64,000 nt of DNA, taken from assembly GCA_010094045.1 (NCBI GenBank), contig ML986588.1:310001-374000 (forward strand). The letters are read 5' to 3'. This DNA is from Lojkania enalia (Eukaryota > Ascomycota > Dothideomycetes > Pleosporales). Below, piece after piece: positions 12,234 through 23,278 of this stretch. The notes below the pieces were generated by a model. That model saw only the letters and a list, made by a program, of their open reading frames with translations, did no database searches and was not told the origin of the DNA. Position 1 is the first letter of the stretch, and the number at the start of each line of letters is the position of its first letter. The translations under genes and the position numbers were made by a program.

Positions 12234-13601
12234 ATGGCATCTACTCCCACCGAGCATCCCTCGACGACCTCACCCTTTCCCACTCAGCAAAGGCCGATCC
12301 CATATTCCTTTGTGAATGGTCGCCGCACGCCGCTCTCCTCCATCCTGCCTCCGCTTATCTTCGGCACCGCGACCTTCAACCATCAATATAATTCGGACCC
12401 ATTCGCGCTCGATACTACTGGTCTTGTAACCTCTGCCCTCACACATGGCATCCGCGCCTTCGATACCTCCCCATACTATGGTCCCTCCGAACAGCTCCTC
12501 GGCGAAGCCCTTGCGACGCCGTTCGTGCGCGAAACGTTTCCCCGCGCTTCATACTTCATCCTGACAAAGGTAGGACGGATATCCGCCGAGGAATTCGACT
12601 ATTCACCACAATGGGTGAGGCAGAGCGTAGCGTGTAGTCTCGAGCGCCTGCATACAAGCTATCTTGACCTAGTATACTGCCACGACATTGAATTCGTGTC
12701 GCCGGCTGAGGTCGTAGAAGCGGTCATGGAGCTGCGCAGGATGCGAGACGAGGAGGGCACTATCCGGTACATTGGCATTTCGGGATACCCCATTGATGTG
12801 CTAGGCCATGTCGCGGAGCTGGTGTTGAAAGAGACGGGGGAGCCGTTGGATGCCGTGCAGTCCTACGCCAATTTCACGCTCCAGAATCAGACGCTCGCCG
12901 GCCCTCAAGGTATCCAGAGGCTGAAGAATGCGGGCGTCGATGTCGTTCCGAATGCGTCGCCGCTCGGTATGGGTTTACTCCGAAGACAGGGCGTGCCTGT
13001 TGGCGCGCTTGGAGATTTCCATCCCGCTTCCCGCGAGCTGCGGTCTGCTGTCCGCGAGGCGAGCAATTTCTGTGACAGGCACGGTGAGAAGTTGGAGGTG
13101 ATAGCTATTCGCTTCGCACTTGAGACGTGGATATCTGCCGGTTCGATAGTCGGCTCAAAAGGTGATCCCGCCTCCGGTGTGCCCTGGAAACAAGAGTCCA
13201 ATGACGATGTCGGCGGTGCTAAACTCGGCGTATCCGTCATTGGTGTTTCAAAGCCGCCAGAGCTCGAGAAGACGATGCTGGTCTGGAGGAGCATTCTTGA
13301 CGGGCTTGAGGGCGGCGAGGAGACGGCGGTGCAAGCCGGTCGCTGGTATAGAGCCTGGGAGTGGTCGAGGAACAGGAGGAAGGCTGTTCAGATCCTCGCT
13401 GAGGGCGTCCAGGAGATCCTTGGGGACTGGTTTGGATATGCGTGGCCGAGCCCATCCCCGGGATTCGTTAATCAGCGGAAGAAGCATACCAAGACCATGA
13501 ACGACGGAGAGGCACCGTGGTTGACGCCGGCTGCCAGCCCGGAACCCAAGCCTCTGGAAGGCGGAGAAGTCGTTGAGGAGAGAAATCTTCCCTTGCGATG
13601 A
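12234..13601 (+). CDS. Aldo/keto reductase, NAD+ D-arabinose dehydrogenase (ARA2) type
   Basis: Single exon, 455 aa, start context GCAATCATGGCA. The (beta/alpha)8 reductase fold is indicated by LIFGTATFNH and AFDTSPYYGPSE. The catalytic tetrad is visible as D77 and Y82 in the latter motif, K112 in FILTKVG and H150 in VYCHDIEF. Further conserved blocks are RYIGISGYP and NASPLGMGLL. It resembles yeast Ara2 and plant L-galactose dehydrogenase. The family oxidises D-arabinose (or L-galactose) to the lactone, the step before D-erythroascorbate formation. The C-terminal ~75 residues after WEWSRNRRKAVQ are longer than in yeast Ara2 and rich in Pro and Glu, probably disordered. No intron is needed. 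It is convergent with the betaine-aldehyde dehydrogenase gene, with no functional link evident. Confidence 0.88.
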   Translation: MASTPTEHPSTTSPFPTQQRPIPYSFVNGRRTPLSSILPPLIFGTATFNHQYNSDPFALDTTGLVTSALTHGIRAFDTSPYYGPSEQLLGEALATPFVRETFPRASYFILTKVGRISAEEFDYSPQWVRQSVACSLERLHTSYLDLVYCHDIEFVSPAEVVEAVMELRRMRDEEGTIRYIGISGYPIDVLGHVAELVLKETGEPLDAVQSYANFTLQNQTLAGPQGIQRLKNAGVDVVPNASPLGMGLLRRQGVPVGALGDFHPASRELRSAVREASNFCDRHGEKLEVIAIRFALETWISAGSIVGSKGDPASGVPWKQESNDDVGGAKLGVSVIGVSKPPELEKTMLVWRSILDGLEGGEETAVQAGRWYRAWEWSRNRRKAVQILAEGVQEILGDWFGYAWPSPSPGFVNQRKKHTKTMNDGEAPWLTPAASPEPKPLEGGEVVEERNLPLR

Positions 13602-13920
13602 TTGATGACTTATGAGTGCTTCGGAATCTTTCCCATTTATGCTTTCGGTGGCGGTATTTACGCGTTGCTTTTTCGTGTCTCCTTGGGTGGATGCCTGTTT
13701 TAGATGGAGGGAATGTCCTATATCATATCTAGATCTCTAAGGGAGTATGCCCTTGTCTGCCAGCGTTCATTTGCAGGACGCCATGCGTAAATCCTTTCCT
13801 AATTCAGGCTACTATACGAGGTAAATTGTCCAGCCACCCATTTATTCACGTGCAAGCCAGTATCTCTGCGTGATTTGAATTGAAGTATTTTTTATCATTC
13901 CTGTACAAAACAATACTGTT
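13602..13920. other. Convergent intergenic spacer
   Basis: 319 bp between two stop codons facing each other; it presumably holds both 3' UTRs and poly(A) sites. No gene. Confidence 0.5.
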
Positions 13921-15432
13921 TTACAGTTTAGCAAACACAGTAGGCACTTCGCCCGCCATATCGACTAGTGTGCTCTTATTCCTGACCCAGGCCTCCAAAC
14001 CCTTCTTTCCGTTCTCCACGCCAACACCACTCATTTTCCATCCTCCGACACTCATTTCTGCTGGGGACTCGCCCCACGTATTTACCCATGTTATTCCCGC
14101 TTCTAATCGTCCAATGACTTGATGGGCGAAATTAAGATTCTGCGTGAAGACACCAGCTGCAAGTCCTAGCCTCGTAGCGTTTGCGCGGGCAACGACCTCA
14201 TCGATAGTTTTGTACGTCAGTATTGACATGACGGGACCGAATATTTCTTCCTGTACGATACGCATTTCGTCGGTGCAGTCCGTGAAGACGGTTGGTTGAA
14301 CCCAGTATCCGCTCCTATACTCCTGCTTCTCATGCTTAGCAAGCCAGGCCGGTGTCTCTAAGCCTCCGTACAGTAGTGTTGCCTTATCGGCCCTGATACC
14401 GTGCTTGATGTAAGAAATAACTTTATCGAAATGCGGTTTCGAGACCAGAGGGCCGAAGTTTGTGCTCAAGTCGAAGAGATCGCCGGCTCTGATATGTGCC
14501 ATCTTCTTCACCAGCTTCTTCTCAAACTGGATTTTCATGCTTTCGGGAACGAAGACGCGGGTCCCGTTCGTGCACACTTGGCCCGTGGAAAAGAAATTCG
14601 CCATCATGGCGCCGTCGACCGCTTGCTCGACATCTGCGTCGGGTAGGATAATGCAAGCGGACTTGCCGCCTAGCTCCATGGTAACGTACTTCATGCCCGT
14701 GGCTGCACTCCCCGCAACCTTTTGGCCTGTGCTGACCTGTCCCGTAAAACTGACTTTCGCAACCCCAGGATGTGTCGTTAGATATGCACCAACATCTCCC
14801 GCACCCTGGACTACATTGAACACGCCTGGTGGTACACCAGCCTCACTATATATCTCGGCCAAAACGGTGGAATGTAGGGGCGTGAACTCGGAAGGCTTGT
14901 ATACCATGGTATTTCCCGCAGCCAAGCACGGCGCAGACTTCCATAGCGCGATCTGGATGGGATAGTTCCACGCGCCGATGCCCGCGCACACGCCCAAGGC
15001 ATTCTTGGTGGTGTACACCCAGGCATTGGGCCGCAGTTGGATGGTCTCGCCGTTCAGGCCGCCGCCGCCGACCAGGTTGGCGAAGTATTCGAGGACGTCG
15101 GCGCCGGTGACGATATCGACGGTTGAGGTTTCGGAGAAGGGCTTCCCCGTGTCGTGGGTCTCGGTTTTGGCGAGTTCATCGTTGCGGGCGCGGAGGAGGG
15201 CGGCGGCTTTTTGGAGGATGCGGGCGCGTTCAGTGGGTGGGGTGGCGGACCATGCTGGGAAGGCTTTTTGGGCGGAGGATATTGCGGCGTCGGTGGCGGA
15301 GTGCGTTGTGGTGTGGATATTGGCGAGCGGCTGTGAGGTTGAGGGGTCGATGGTTTGGAAGGAGCTGGCGGATGTAGAAGACTGGAGTTTGCCGTTGTAG
15401 TAGGCGTACCGGGGTGAGTATGGAAGGACCAT
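13921..15432 (-). CDS. Betaine-aldehyde dehydrogenase
   Basis: Intronless, 503 aa from the ATG at 15432, which has A at -3. The frame stays open upstream to another Met at 15555 (544 aa), but family length (~490-500 aa) favours the internal start. ALDH hallmarks are present in order: [13 protein letters not shown] (cofactor site), KPSEFTPL, the glutamate motif VTMELGGKS, the catalytic cysteine in [13 protein letters not shown], and EEIFGPVMS. It should oxidise betaine aldehyde to glycine betaine with NAD(P)+. The C-terminus ends in Ala-Lys-Leu, a PTS1-type peroxisomal signal. A choline oxidase gene is transcribed away from it across a 1.2 kb spacer, so the two enzymes make a complete choline-to-betaine pathway. 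That pairing supports this over other ALDH assignments. Confidence 0.9.
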   Translation of the reverse strand: MVLPYSPRYAYYNGKLQSSTSASSFQTIDPSTSQPLANIHTTTHSATDAAISSAQKAFPAWSATPPTERARILQKAAALLRARNDELAKTETHDTGKPFSETSTVDIVTGADVLEYFANLVGGGGLNGETIQLRPNAWVYTTKNALGVCAGIGAWNYPIQIALWKSAPCLAAGNTMVYKPSEFTPLHSTVLAEIYSEAGVPPGVFNVVQGAGDVGAYLTTHPGVAKVSFTGQVSTGQKVAGSAATGMKYVTMELGGKSACIILPDADVEQAVDGAMMANFFSTGQVCTNGTRVFVPESMKIQFEKKLVKKMAHIRAGDLFDLSTNFGPLVSKPHFDKVISYIKHGIRADKATLLYGGLETPAWLAKHEKQEYRSGYWVQPTVFTDCTDEMRIVQEEIFGPVMSILTYKTIDEVVARANATRLGLAAGVFTQNLNFAHQVIGRLEAGITWVNTWGESPAEMSVGGWKMSGVGVENGKKGLEAWVRNKSTLVDMAGEVPTVFAKL

Positions 15433-16632
15433 TGTGGGTATGTTTGAGAGGCGGACGACGTGCCAGAGCAGGTCGAGAGGAAAGGAGGGTCGTGGGAATG
15501 TGTAGTTTATCCCTGATATGAATTTGAGCGGCCAAGGATCCGGATGATCGATCAAAGACGTATCCTCTCAGAAAAAGCTCAATTGGTCTGTTACAGTGTC
15601 AGTCGATGACAGCGATTGATCGGAAGGCCCCAAAGAATGATGCGCCCGCCAGCTGCAGTCTAGGGGAGCGCGAGAGGAACGGGATGGAGCACTGACATAT
15701 TTCCCAAGCTTGGTGGCGGCGGGGTAGCTCCGAGAAGCCTACGAAGCCGCCACTCTTCCCTATCTCTCACCGGAATCAGGAGGGCGCAGCTGTATGTTCC
15801 AGACTGTGTCGTCCTGCCCTTCTACAACGGCACGAGGTGGAAAGATACGGCTTCTCCCCGCTGTTGACACGCCTGCAAAACGATATCGAGGCGTTGGCGG
15901 CTTCAAGCGGGATCAGACTGCCCAAGACAGCTCGCGGGAAAAAGTTGGTGGCTGCATGCACTAGGCTTCTTTACGGGACAGACGAGCCTCATCGGGCATA
16001 GCATGCAGGGTGGACGCTGCTTTGGCATCAAGCCATCTGCGGGGTGGAGGGGCCCATGCAGAAGATGTGCTCGATCCACTTCACATCCGACCTTCCCTTG
16101 ACCAAAGTTCTCGTGCTGGAGTGGCTGAAGATGTTGACCGACAGAGCGTTTGTCAAGTCCACTATTGCCCCTTCTGCCAGCAAATCAGACATGTATTCTT
16201 TGTCTCATTGCGAAATCGCCCCAGCGGCCGTGGTGGTTGGCGTCTTGTTGAGCTCCGCAACTCATCACGCCAGACCGCTGCACGTGCAGCCCACAGCTCA
16301 CGGGGCATTCCGACGTTAGTCCGCACCGCCAGTCTTTAAAGGACAGAAAATTCCTGCTGCAGGAGGAGCCGTCTCCAGCCATAGTCCCCCGAGGGCGGAC
16401 CGATGCAGGGTGTCTGGCTGCCGAATCACGTCTTATCACCTCACGGCTCCGATTTTTATCCCTGCATAGTCTCTACTCTGGACAGACAGCTCACGCGCAG
16501 ACTGGCGTCCAAGGGTCCTTATACTAGCTTCGGAAGTACTTAGAGTGCTACATCTCCCCTCTTCTCTTCATTTAGAGCAGGCCTTTGGCTTTCAAGTGGT
16601 AGTGCCCTTTCCTTCCGTTCTGACCCTCCACC
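15433..16632. promoter_or_regulatory. Divergent promoter of the betaine-aldehyde dehydrogenase / choline oxidase pair
   Basis: 1.2 kb between the two ATGs. A CACGTG E-box-like palindrome is at 16281-16286. Short frames in the spacer have no recognisable product. Co-regulation by choline or nitrogen status is plausible from known fungal gene pairs but not shown here. Confidence 0.45.
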
Positions 16633-18323
16633 ATGGCGCCCACAACCACGACCATTCCCAAGGATGCCTCCTACGACTTCATCATCGTGGGAGGAGGGAC
16701 AGCTGGCTGTGTTCTCGCTTCGCGCCTTACCGAGTATCTCCCTAACAAATCGGTCCTCTTGATTGAGGCTGGCCCGAGCGATTTCATGGACGACCGTGTT
16801 CTGCTGCTCAAAGACTGGTTGAATCTTCTGGGAGGCGAATTGGACTACGACTATGGCACTACCGAGCAGCCGATGGGCAATTCGCACATCCGACACTCTC
16901 GCGCCAAGGTGCTAGGCGGATGCTCTTCTCACAACACTTTGATCTCATTCAGGCCGTTCGAATATGACTGCAAGAGATGGGAAGCGGCGGGTTGCAAAGG
17001 ATGGAGCTTCAAAACATTTATGCGCGTATTAGACAACCTACGAAATACGGTTCAGCCGGTGCACGAGAAGCACAGAAACCAGCTCTGCCTAGATTGGGTC
17101 GATTCGTGCTCAACGGCTATGAATATTCCGGTCATCCATGACTTCAACCATGAGATCAAGACGAAAGGGGGTCTGAAGCCTTCCGTGGGATTCTTCTCCG
17201 TGTCATACAACCCAGACGACGGCCGCCGAAGCAGTGCTAGCGTGGCTTATATTCATCCTATTCTCCGTGGTGACGAGAAGAGGCCAAATTTGACTGTACT
17301 CACCAATGCCTGGGTCAGCAAAGTCAACGTTCAAGGAGACACAGTCATGGGCGTCGACTTAACACTCCAGAGTGGCGAGAAGCGTACCCTCCGTCACAAC
17401 TGCGAGACTATTCTCTGCGCTGGCGCTGTCGATACGCCCAGACTAATGCTTCTCTCTGGTCTCGGTCCCAAGGCTCAACTGACCAACCTCGGAATCCCCG
17501 TCGTAAAAGACATCCCTGGTGTTGGCGAGAATCTACTTGACCACCCCGAGAGCATCATCATCTGGGAACTAAACAAGCCCGTCCCACCAAACCAGACAAC
17601 GATGGACTCCGATGCAGGTATCTTCCTCCGCCGCGAGGCCCCCAACGCCGCAGGCGGAGATAGCGACTGGGTAGACATCATGATGCACTGCTACCAGATC
17701 CCTTTCTGCCTCAATACAGCCAGGTAAATCCCAATCCCGACCTCAACCCACTCACAAACGCCCCACTAACACGACACTTTGACAGACTGGGCTACGACAC
17801 CCCAATCGACGCCTTCTGCATGACACCCAACATCCCACGTCCCCGCTCCCGCGGCCGCATTTACCTCACCTCGGCCGACCCATCCGTCAAGCCCGCCCTC
17901 GACTTCCGCTACTTCACCGACCCGGAAGGCTACGACGCCGCCACCATCGTCGCGGGCCTCAAAGCCGCCCGCCAGGTCGCAAAACAAGCCCCCTTCTCCC
18001 AATGGCTGAAGCGCGAGGTCGCTCCCGGCCCCAAGATCCAGACCGACGAGGAGCTTTCCGAGTACGGCCGCCGCGTCGCCCACACCGTGTACCACCCGGC
18101 TGGCACTACCAAGATGGGAGACATTGTCAAGGACCCGCTAGCTGTCGTGGATCCTGAGTTGAAGGTTAGGAATTTGAAGGGTGTACGCATCGCCGATGCG
18201 GGTGTCTTTCCGGAGATGCCGACGATTAATCCCATGTTAACTGTTCTCGCTATCGGGGAGCGGAGCGCCGAGTTGGTAGCGCAGAGCTGGGGGTGGAAGG
18301 GCCTGGAGAAGGAGAAGTTGTGA
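16633..18323 (+). CDS. Choline oxidase (GMC flavoprotein)
   Basis: Exons 16633-17723 and 17786-18323 (62 bp intron, phase 2) give 542 aa, close to known choline oxidases. The start context CTCCACCATGG is strong. The FAD-binding motif GGGTAG is at residues 20-25. The flavin-linking histidine region reads GGCSSH (His100), equivalent to His99 of the Arthrobacter enzyme. GMC signature 2 is visible as CAGAVDTPRLMLLSGLG. The C-terminal active-site histidine lies in YHPAGTTKMG and the partner asparagine in TINPML. It oxidises choline to betaine aldehyde, and on to betaine, with O2, giving H2O2. The divergent aldehyde dehydrogenase would complete the pathway to the osmolyte or nitrogen source glycine betaine. 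The protein ends in Glu-Lys-Leu, not a canonical PTS1. Confidence 0.92.
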
Positions 18324-20784
18324 TTGATAGATGGATACGGTGCTGGGTTAAACGGATCGTGGAATGGGGACGCGGGAAAAAGGAAAATGTGGTATGGGTA
18401 TGTAGGCGTTTGGTATCGGACTAATATCTCTCTATGTGATGGAATCTGAGCGACTATTCTCCAACGCACCGATATCCCCATTGCAACGCTCGTCGAGGAA
18501 ATCTCATAGTATCCGGATTCTGATTGTGATGTATTGTTTGCAACATTTGGTGCTATGAAGAGAGGGGGCATGCGAGAATGAGAATATTTCTCGGCGTCTT
18601 GCGTGCTTGTGCCTCTCTTCTATTCCTTGGTCCTTTGAAATACCACTAGTGCCTCTTTTCACATTATACCATCACATTATACCATCATAAGCTTTGTTCC
18701 GGGTATCGTTGATTCATAGCCGAGGTTAATGGTAATGGAAAACGTAACTCCATTGTGGATGTAGCGTTGAGTCATTACACCAGATACAGTGAACTTTAAC
18801 AGAATTTGGAAAAAGGCTTGTTGATTTACATTGCTTGACTAAATTATTGAAAGTGTGGGCGGTAAATGCAAAAGAGCTATATCATTTTCTAGTCCCTAGT
18901 GTTTAATGTGCATTGACTTTAAGCTCAGGTCGAACAGGTGTTCGTGGGAAATAAAACAATTCCCCTAGTAAATTAACAAATCCCGAAAGCCTTGTGCTAC
19001 GAGATGTAGGATCCTCGATCGTGCATTAGGTGATATACTTAGCATAGGGCTGTCCGGGGTCAAAATACCGGGGGTTTGGAATCGTGGCACCGGCAGCGAA
19101 TTGCTATTTCCTGTTTATGACAATCCGATATGTATTTTGGATTCGATTTGCGAATTACTGCGCTGCCTGGGGATATCGAAGGGACCGGCCGAGATTACGC
19201 TACATTGTGTACAACCATGTCTGTTCGTTTCTTCTCCAGAATGTAGTAAGCTATGTTATAAGCCGAACGCAAGGCGCGTGTTTTCTAGGATGTACGCTTT
19301 TCCTGCAGGACTAACAGCTGGGGTCCATAGTTCAAGCTGTCGTCGGCTTGTTGTCTACCATCCCAAGCTTCATCCCGGCTCCCGTTCAGAGATGAGGTGA
19401 CTATGTGAATGGCGGATTTTTGTAGAATCATTCAACCAGTCCGGCTTCTCGTTCAGAAAAAAAAAAAAGATACTTATAAAGCTGGAATTAAGTATCGGCA
19501 GCTTCCCAAGTCGAGCGACTTCTTTCTGCAACAATAATAGTTGGGATGCAGCCTGAGTCTGCTGTGTGATGCAACCCCAAGCTGGGACAATGAGGCGGCC
19601 TAATTGTGGGTCGCAACAAAATTTGCAAACGGCCATCTCAGAGCAAAGAGCGCTAGGCTGGTGAAACCGTCGCAAGCCAAACAAGCGCGGACTGACTCAG
19701 AAAGCGAAGAGAAAAAACTGACAGCTCATGGGAATGGAGACCTCTTGCACATGGCATCACAGGCATCTGCAACGTTATTACGCGTTCAACAAACAGTGCA
19801 ACGACGGGAAGAAGGGCATGTTGGCTTTCGTTGGTCGCTGGTGAACCGCAGTCGGCGAAGCTGGATGCTGCTTTGATCGTCGTTGTGAGTCATTCGGGTG
19901 GCGCGGGCTGCATATGTCTTGCTCTTCGTTGCTTGGTTGCTGGCGAACAAACAATACCCGAGCAGAACAATAAAGCTGCCGGATGGCTGGGTGTAGTGGC
20001 CGCGCTCCCTGCGCGGTGTCGCTGGGAGAGGGCCACGGTCCGGTGAAGGATTGATTTTACAGTGGAGCAAGTGCCGCTGGCGCCGCCAGGATGGAGGGCC
20101 AGGACCAGCCGGTGAGGCAGAGCCTTGTCGCTCATGCCATGCTATGCCATGCCAAGCCGTGCCCCAGACTATCGCTAGAGGCCATTCCAGCAGCAGCGCC
20201 GCGCCGACATGGGGCTAACCTGCCTCCTTTGCTTTGCTGCGAAGGCGAAGGCGAGGTGCTGGGTGGCAGAGAGGGTTTTCGTCGCCGCAAAGCGACTGAA
20301 GCGGCGGCAAGGCTGGGGAGGCGGCCGATTGGTGTTGAGGGAGCGGTGGAACCAGGGTCGGGAGTGGTCGGTCGGGGAGAGAATGGCACCGACGCTGCCC
20401 GATGCTCCATCATGGGGGCGTCATCATGGTCAGCGCGCAGGGCAGGAGCGATCGGCAAGGACAGAGGCGACAGCAGCAGCAGCAGCAGCGAGCTGCACTG
20501 CACTGCGCTCGCCGCATCATCATTCGGGCAGCAGCAGAAGCAGCGGAAACATAGCGGCGGCCGTGGGAGCAGAGGGCTGGGTGAGCAGCCAGCATCCAGC
20601 ATCTGCGACGCGGCCACCAGGGGCGTAATACATACAGAATAGGGGGTGGTGGTAGGGTGGTGCATGAGGGCTAGGGGGCCCCTTTTTGCCGTGGAAGCTT
20701 CTCGTGATAAAGCGGCGGCGCGCGCTAAGCCACAGGCGCGCACAGTCTGCGTGCACGGACCTCCGCCCCAGGCAGCACTCTCAG
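18324..20784. other. Long intergenic region upstream of the TBP gene
   Basis: About 2.5 kb with no supported gene. It holds a small direct repeat (cacattataccat twice, about 18660-18685), an A-run near 19459, and from about 20090 a GC-rich simple-sequence stretch with a CAG run at 20471-20489. Long frames there, including 242 codons on the minus strand at 20132-20860, are low-complexity and judged non-coding. Confidence 0.5.
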
Positions 20785-20792
20785 TATAAATA
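20785..20792 (+). promoter_or_regulatory. TATA box of the TBP gene
   Basis: Perfect TATAAATA about 630 bp upstream of the TBP ATG, followed by a C- and T-rich stretch typical of fungal initiation regions. It would imply a long 5' leader. The link to this gene is inferred from orientation and context. Confidence 0.5.
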
Positions 20793-21418
20793 CACCCGAG
20801 CCCCCCGACCCCTTCGCCCCAAATTCTTTGGCTGCCGCTTCGTGCACGAGCCCTCCCCACTCACTAATACCCGCTCCCACCGGCCTCTATCATCGCGACA
20901 GAGCCATCTCCCACGTCTCTTTCCTTGCTAAGATTTCAAAGGAGACAGGTCCACTCTCTATCCAGAGTTTCTGAGCGGTTCAGCGATCGGCGCTAGCCTT
21001 TTTCCGCTTGCGACAGCCTGAGAAGCAGCCTCGCGGTCCGTCGCATCCACTGCCTCTCACTACCAAAGGCTTGCTGGCTTCGCTTTTGGTTGCGCGCATC
21101 CTCTCCACCTTCTTACCCGCTCATCTCGACACTAACTGCGACCGGACCTTGGTGGTGCGCGCTTGACAGTTTTTTTTGTGAGGGACACATTCGGTTGTTA
21201 CTCTCCCACGATCTGGTACGGTGCTGAATCCGCCCACCTACCGTCCACTTTTACATAGAAGGCGCCGACCGACCTCGCATAAACTCGCGATCTCGCTCTC
21301 CGCCAGTTCCGTCTCCTACGTCCGCTGACCTGTGAAGTCTGTCAAGGAACCTTCATCTCCGTGTCTGTCATACCCGGGTTCCGTCCTCGGGCCACTCTAT
21401 CATCATCTAAATATCATC
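20793..21418 (+). other. Pyrimidine-rich 5' leader of the TBP gene
   Basis: Strongly CT-biased sequence runs to the ATG. A frame opening at 21332 is in phase with TBP but starts at a non-ATG codon. An intron within the leader is possible but not resolvable by eye. Confidence 0.45.
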
Positions 21419-22306
21419 ATGGAGTCTCTCAACTCTCATCCGTCTACAGCGGCTCAGGCAAAGACGTTTGTCGCTCCAGGCAGTCTCTCGTACCCTAATG
21501 GCGCTGAGTTGACCCCTCCTTCGTCCGAGAAGAATGTGCAGCAGGACAGCAATGTGAATGGTGTCGCAACGCCGGCTGCCACGCCGGATAACCAGAACTC
21601 TGCCTCTGGCATCGGTAAGTATATGTAAAGTATTCATCTTCTCCAAGTATTAATCACGGAATATCTAGTTCCGACCCTTCAGAACATCGTTGCCACTGTG
21701 AACCTCTCGGCTCGGTTGGATCTCAAGACCATTGCTCTGCATGCGCGCAATGCTGAGTACAATCCGAAACGGTACGCATCGGTGTCTGGAGTGGTAACAA
21801 ACATTACTAATGAGTCACAGATTTGCTGCAGTCATCATGAGGATCCGTGAGCCCAAGACAACTGCACTTGTCTTCGCTTCGGGGAAGATGGTCGTGACTG
21901 GCGCCAAGAGTGAAGATGATAGCCGACTTGCCTCCCGCAAGTATGCGCGTATTATTCAGAAGCTGGGTTTCAATGCCAAGTTCACCGACTTCAAGATCCA
22001 GAATATCGTTGGTTCTTGTGATATTAAGTTCCCGATCCGTCTTGAAGGTCTTGCGTCCCGCCATCATACTTTCTCATCGTATGAGCCTGAGCTGGTATGT
22101 ATTGCTGTCAATCCTTTAGCATCCTGATGGCATAGCTAACTAGCTTTCAGTTTCCTGGTCTCATCTACCGCATGATGAAGCCGAAAATCGTTCTGCTCAT
22201 CTTCGTTTCGGGCAAGATCGTGCTCACTGGCGCGAAGGTGCGCGAAGAGATCTATCAGGCCTTCGAGCTCATCTACCCCGTGCTTAGCGACTTCCGCAAG
22301 TCCTAA
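21419..22306 (+). CDS. spt15: TATA-box-binding protein (TBP)
   Basis: Four exons, 21419-21614, 21669-21771, 21821-22094 and 22151-22306 (introns 54, 49 and 56 bp), give 242 aa. The N-terminal ~62 residues are variable and rich in Ser, Pro and Asn. The C-terminal ~180 residues are the saddle-shaped DNA-binding domain in two pseudo-repeats. Repeat one starts at [13 protein letters not shown] and contains [20 protein letters not shown]. Repeat two contains [31 protein letters not shown] and [21 protein letters not shown] nucleates transcription by all three nuclear RNA polymerases. Every splice junction falls in strictly conserved sequence, so the model is firm. It has no functional tie to its neighbours; the downstream FAD oxidase is convergent. 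Confidence 0.97.
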
Positions 22307-23278
22307 GCGTATATCCGACATGGCCGAGGTTAGGTGGTACTTCCTCAGGCTTATACTCGGGTTTGTACCGATATCTGGTTTTCGTACGGTTGAGGAAGCT
22401 TCTGGCTCTTCTCTCCGGTCATGCCTTCAGTGGATGTTCTCCCTCGACTCCAGTGTCACAATTTCAGTCGACGGAGTGACTAAGCATGTAGGCTTGAAGC
22501 TTCTCAACTCCCCTTTTTATCTGTTTTATTGTCTTTTTGCGGCATTGCATGGAGTACCGGTTGGTCCCTTGGGATTGGGCGGTTTACTTTCACCTCGGTT
22601 CAAAACATTACCCACACACACTTAGAGAGCGGCGTCCGTGTGTACTTTATCACGGTGCTGTCGGAGTACGATCTCCAATAATTTGTTACGGAGACGGAGT
22701 TTGTCTTGTCTGCTATACGAGCATGGTTTTCAGCGGAATCGAGTTGCCTACGGGCGAGACTGATCAGGGAAATGAAGTGAGGATGATTTGCAGGCGTGAA
22801 AGCCTGCACGGAGGGCTCATGTTGACTGCCTCTGGAGGTCAGAGTCTCTCCTTGATTTGCTTTTTCGAGTTTATCGTGGTTTCCTTAACTGCCCTCTGGC
22901 GGCCTAGGGTAAGAGGTAGTAATGCCAACCACGACTGAATAACTTTCAAACTCTTGTTTACGATTTGAGTGACTATGAAAGACTGTTGCATTAGTTCCCT
23001 GTGGATTACCGAGCGTCGAAAATGACGTTGGAGCTGACCTATCCTACTTAATAGTGCTAAGTAGGCTATACTTGACCGTCTAGGGAAGCGGTATAACATA
23101 TGATGTATGATATTCTTACTATGCAGATTTATATGAGCAGTTTGTCTCAAGTATCTTCGTTGGGTGTCGCGTTCACAATCAAGACGAGCCATGAATTAAT
23201 TCCCAACTATCCCCTTTAGCTCTACCTCGTAGCAAGCATCAGCGTGCCTTCCATCCTCTACCCTCCCACAACACATCC
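22307..23278. other. Convergent intergenic region
   Basis: 972 bp between the stops of TBP and the FAD oxidase. Frames such as 22537-22938 show no family features. It presumably includes a long TBP 3' UTR. Confidence 0.45.

Noticed and set aside
15433..15555. 41-residue N-terminal extension of betaine-aldehyde dehydrogenase
   Set aside because: The family starts close to the Met at 15432, which has a good context; the extension does not resemble a targeting peptide.
20132..20860. 242-codon minus-strand frame upstream of TBP
   Set aside because: Low-complexity GC-rich translation, overlapping the TATA box region; no homology recognised.
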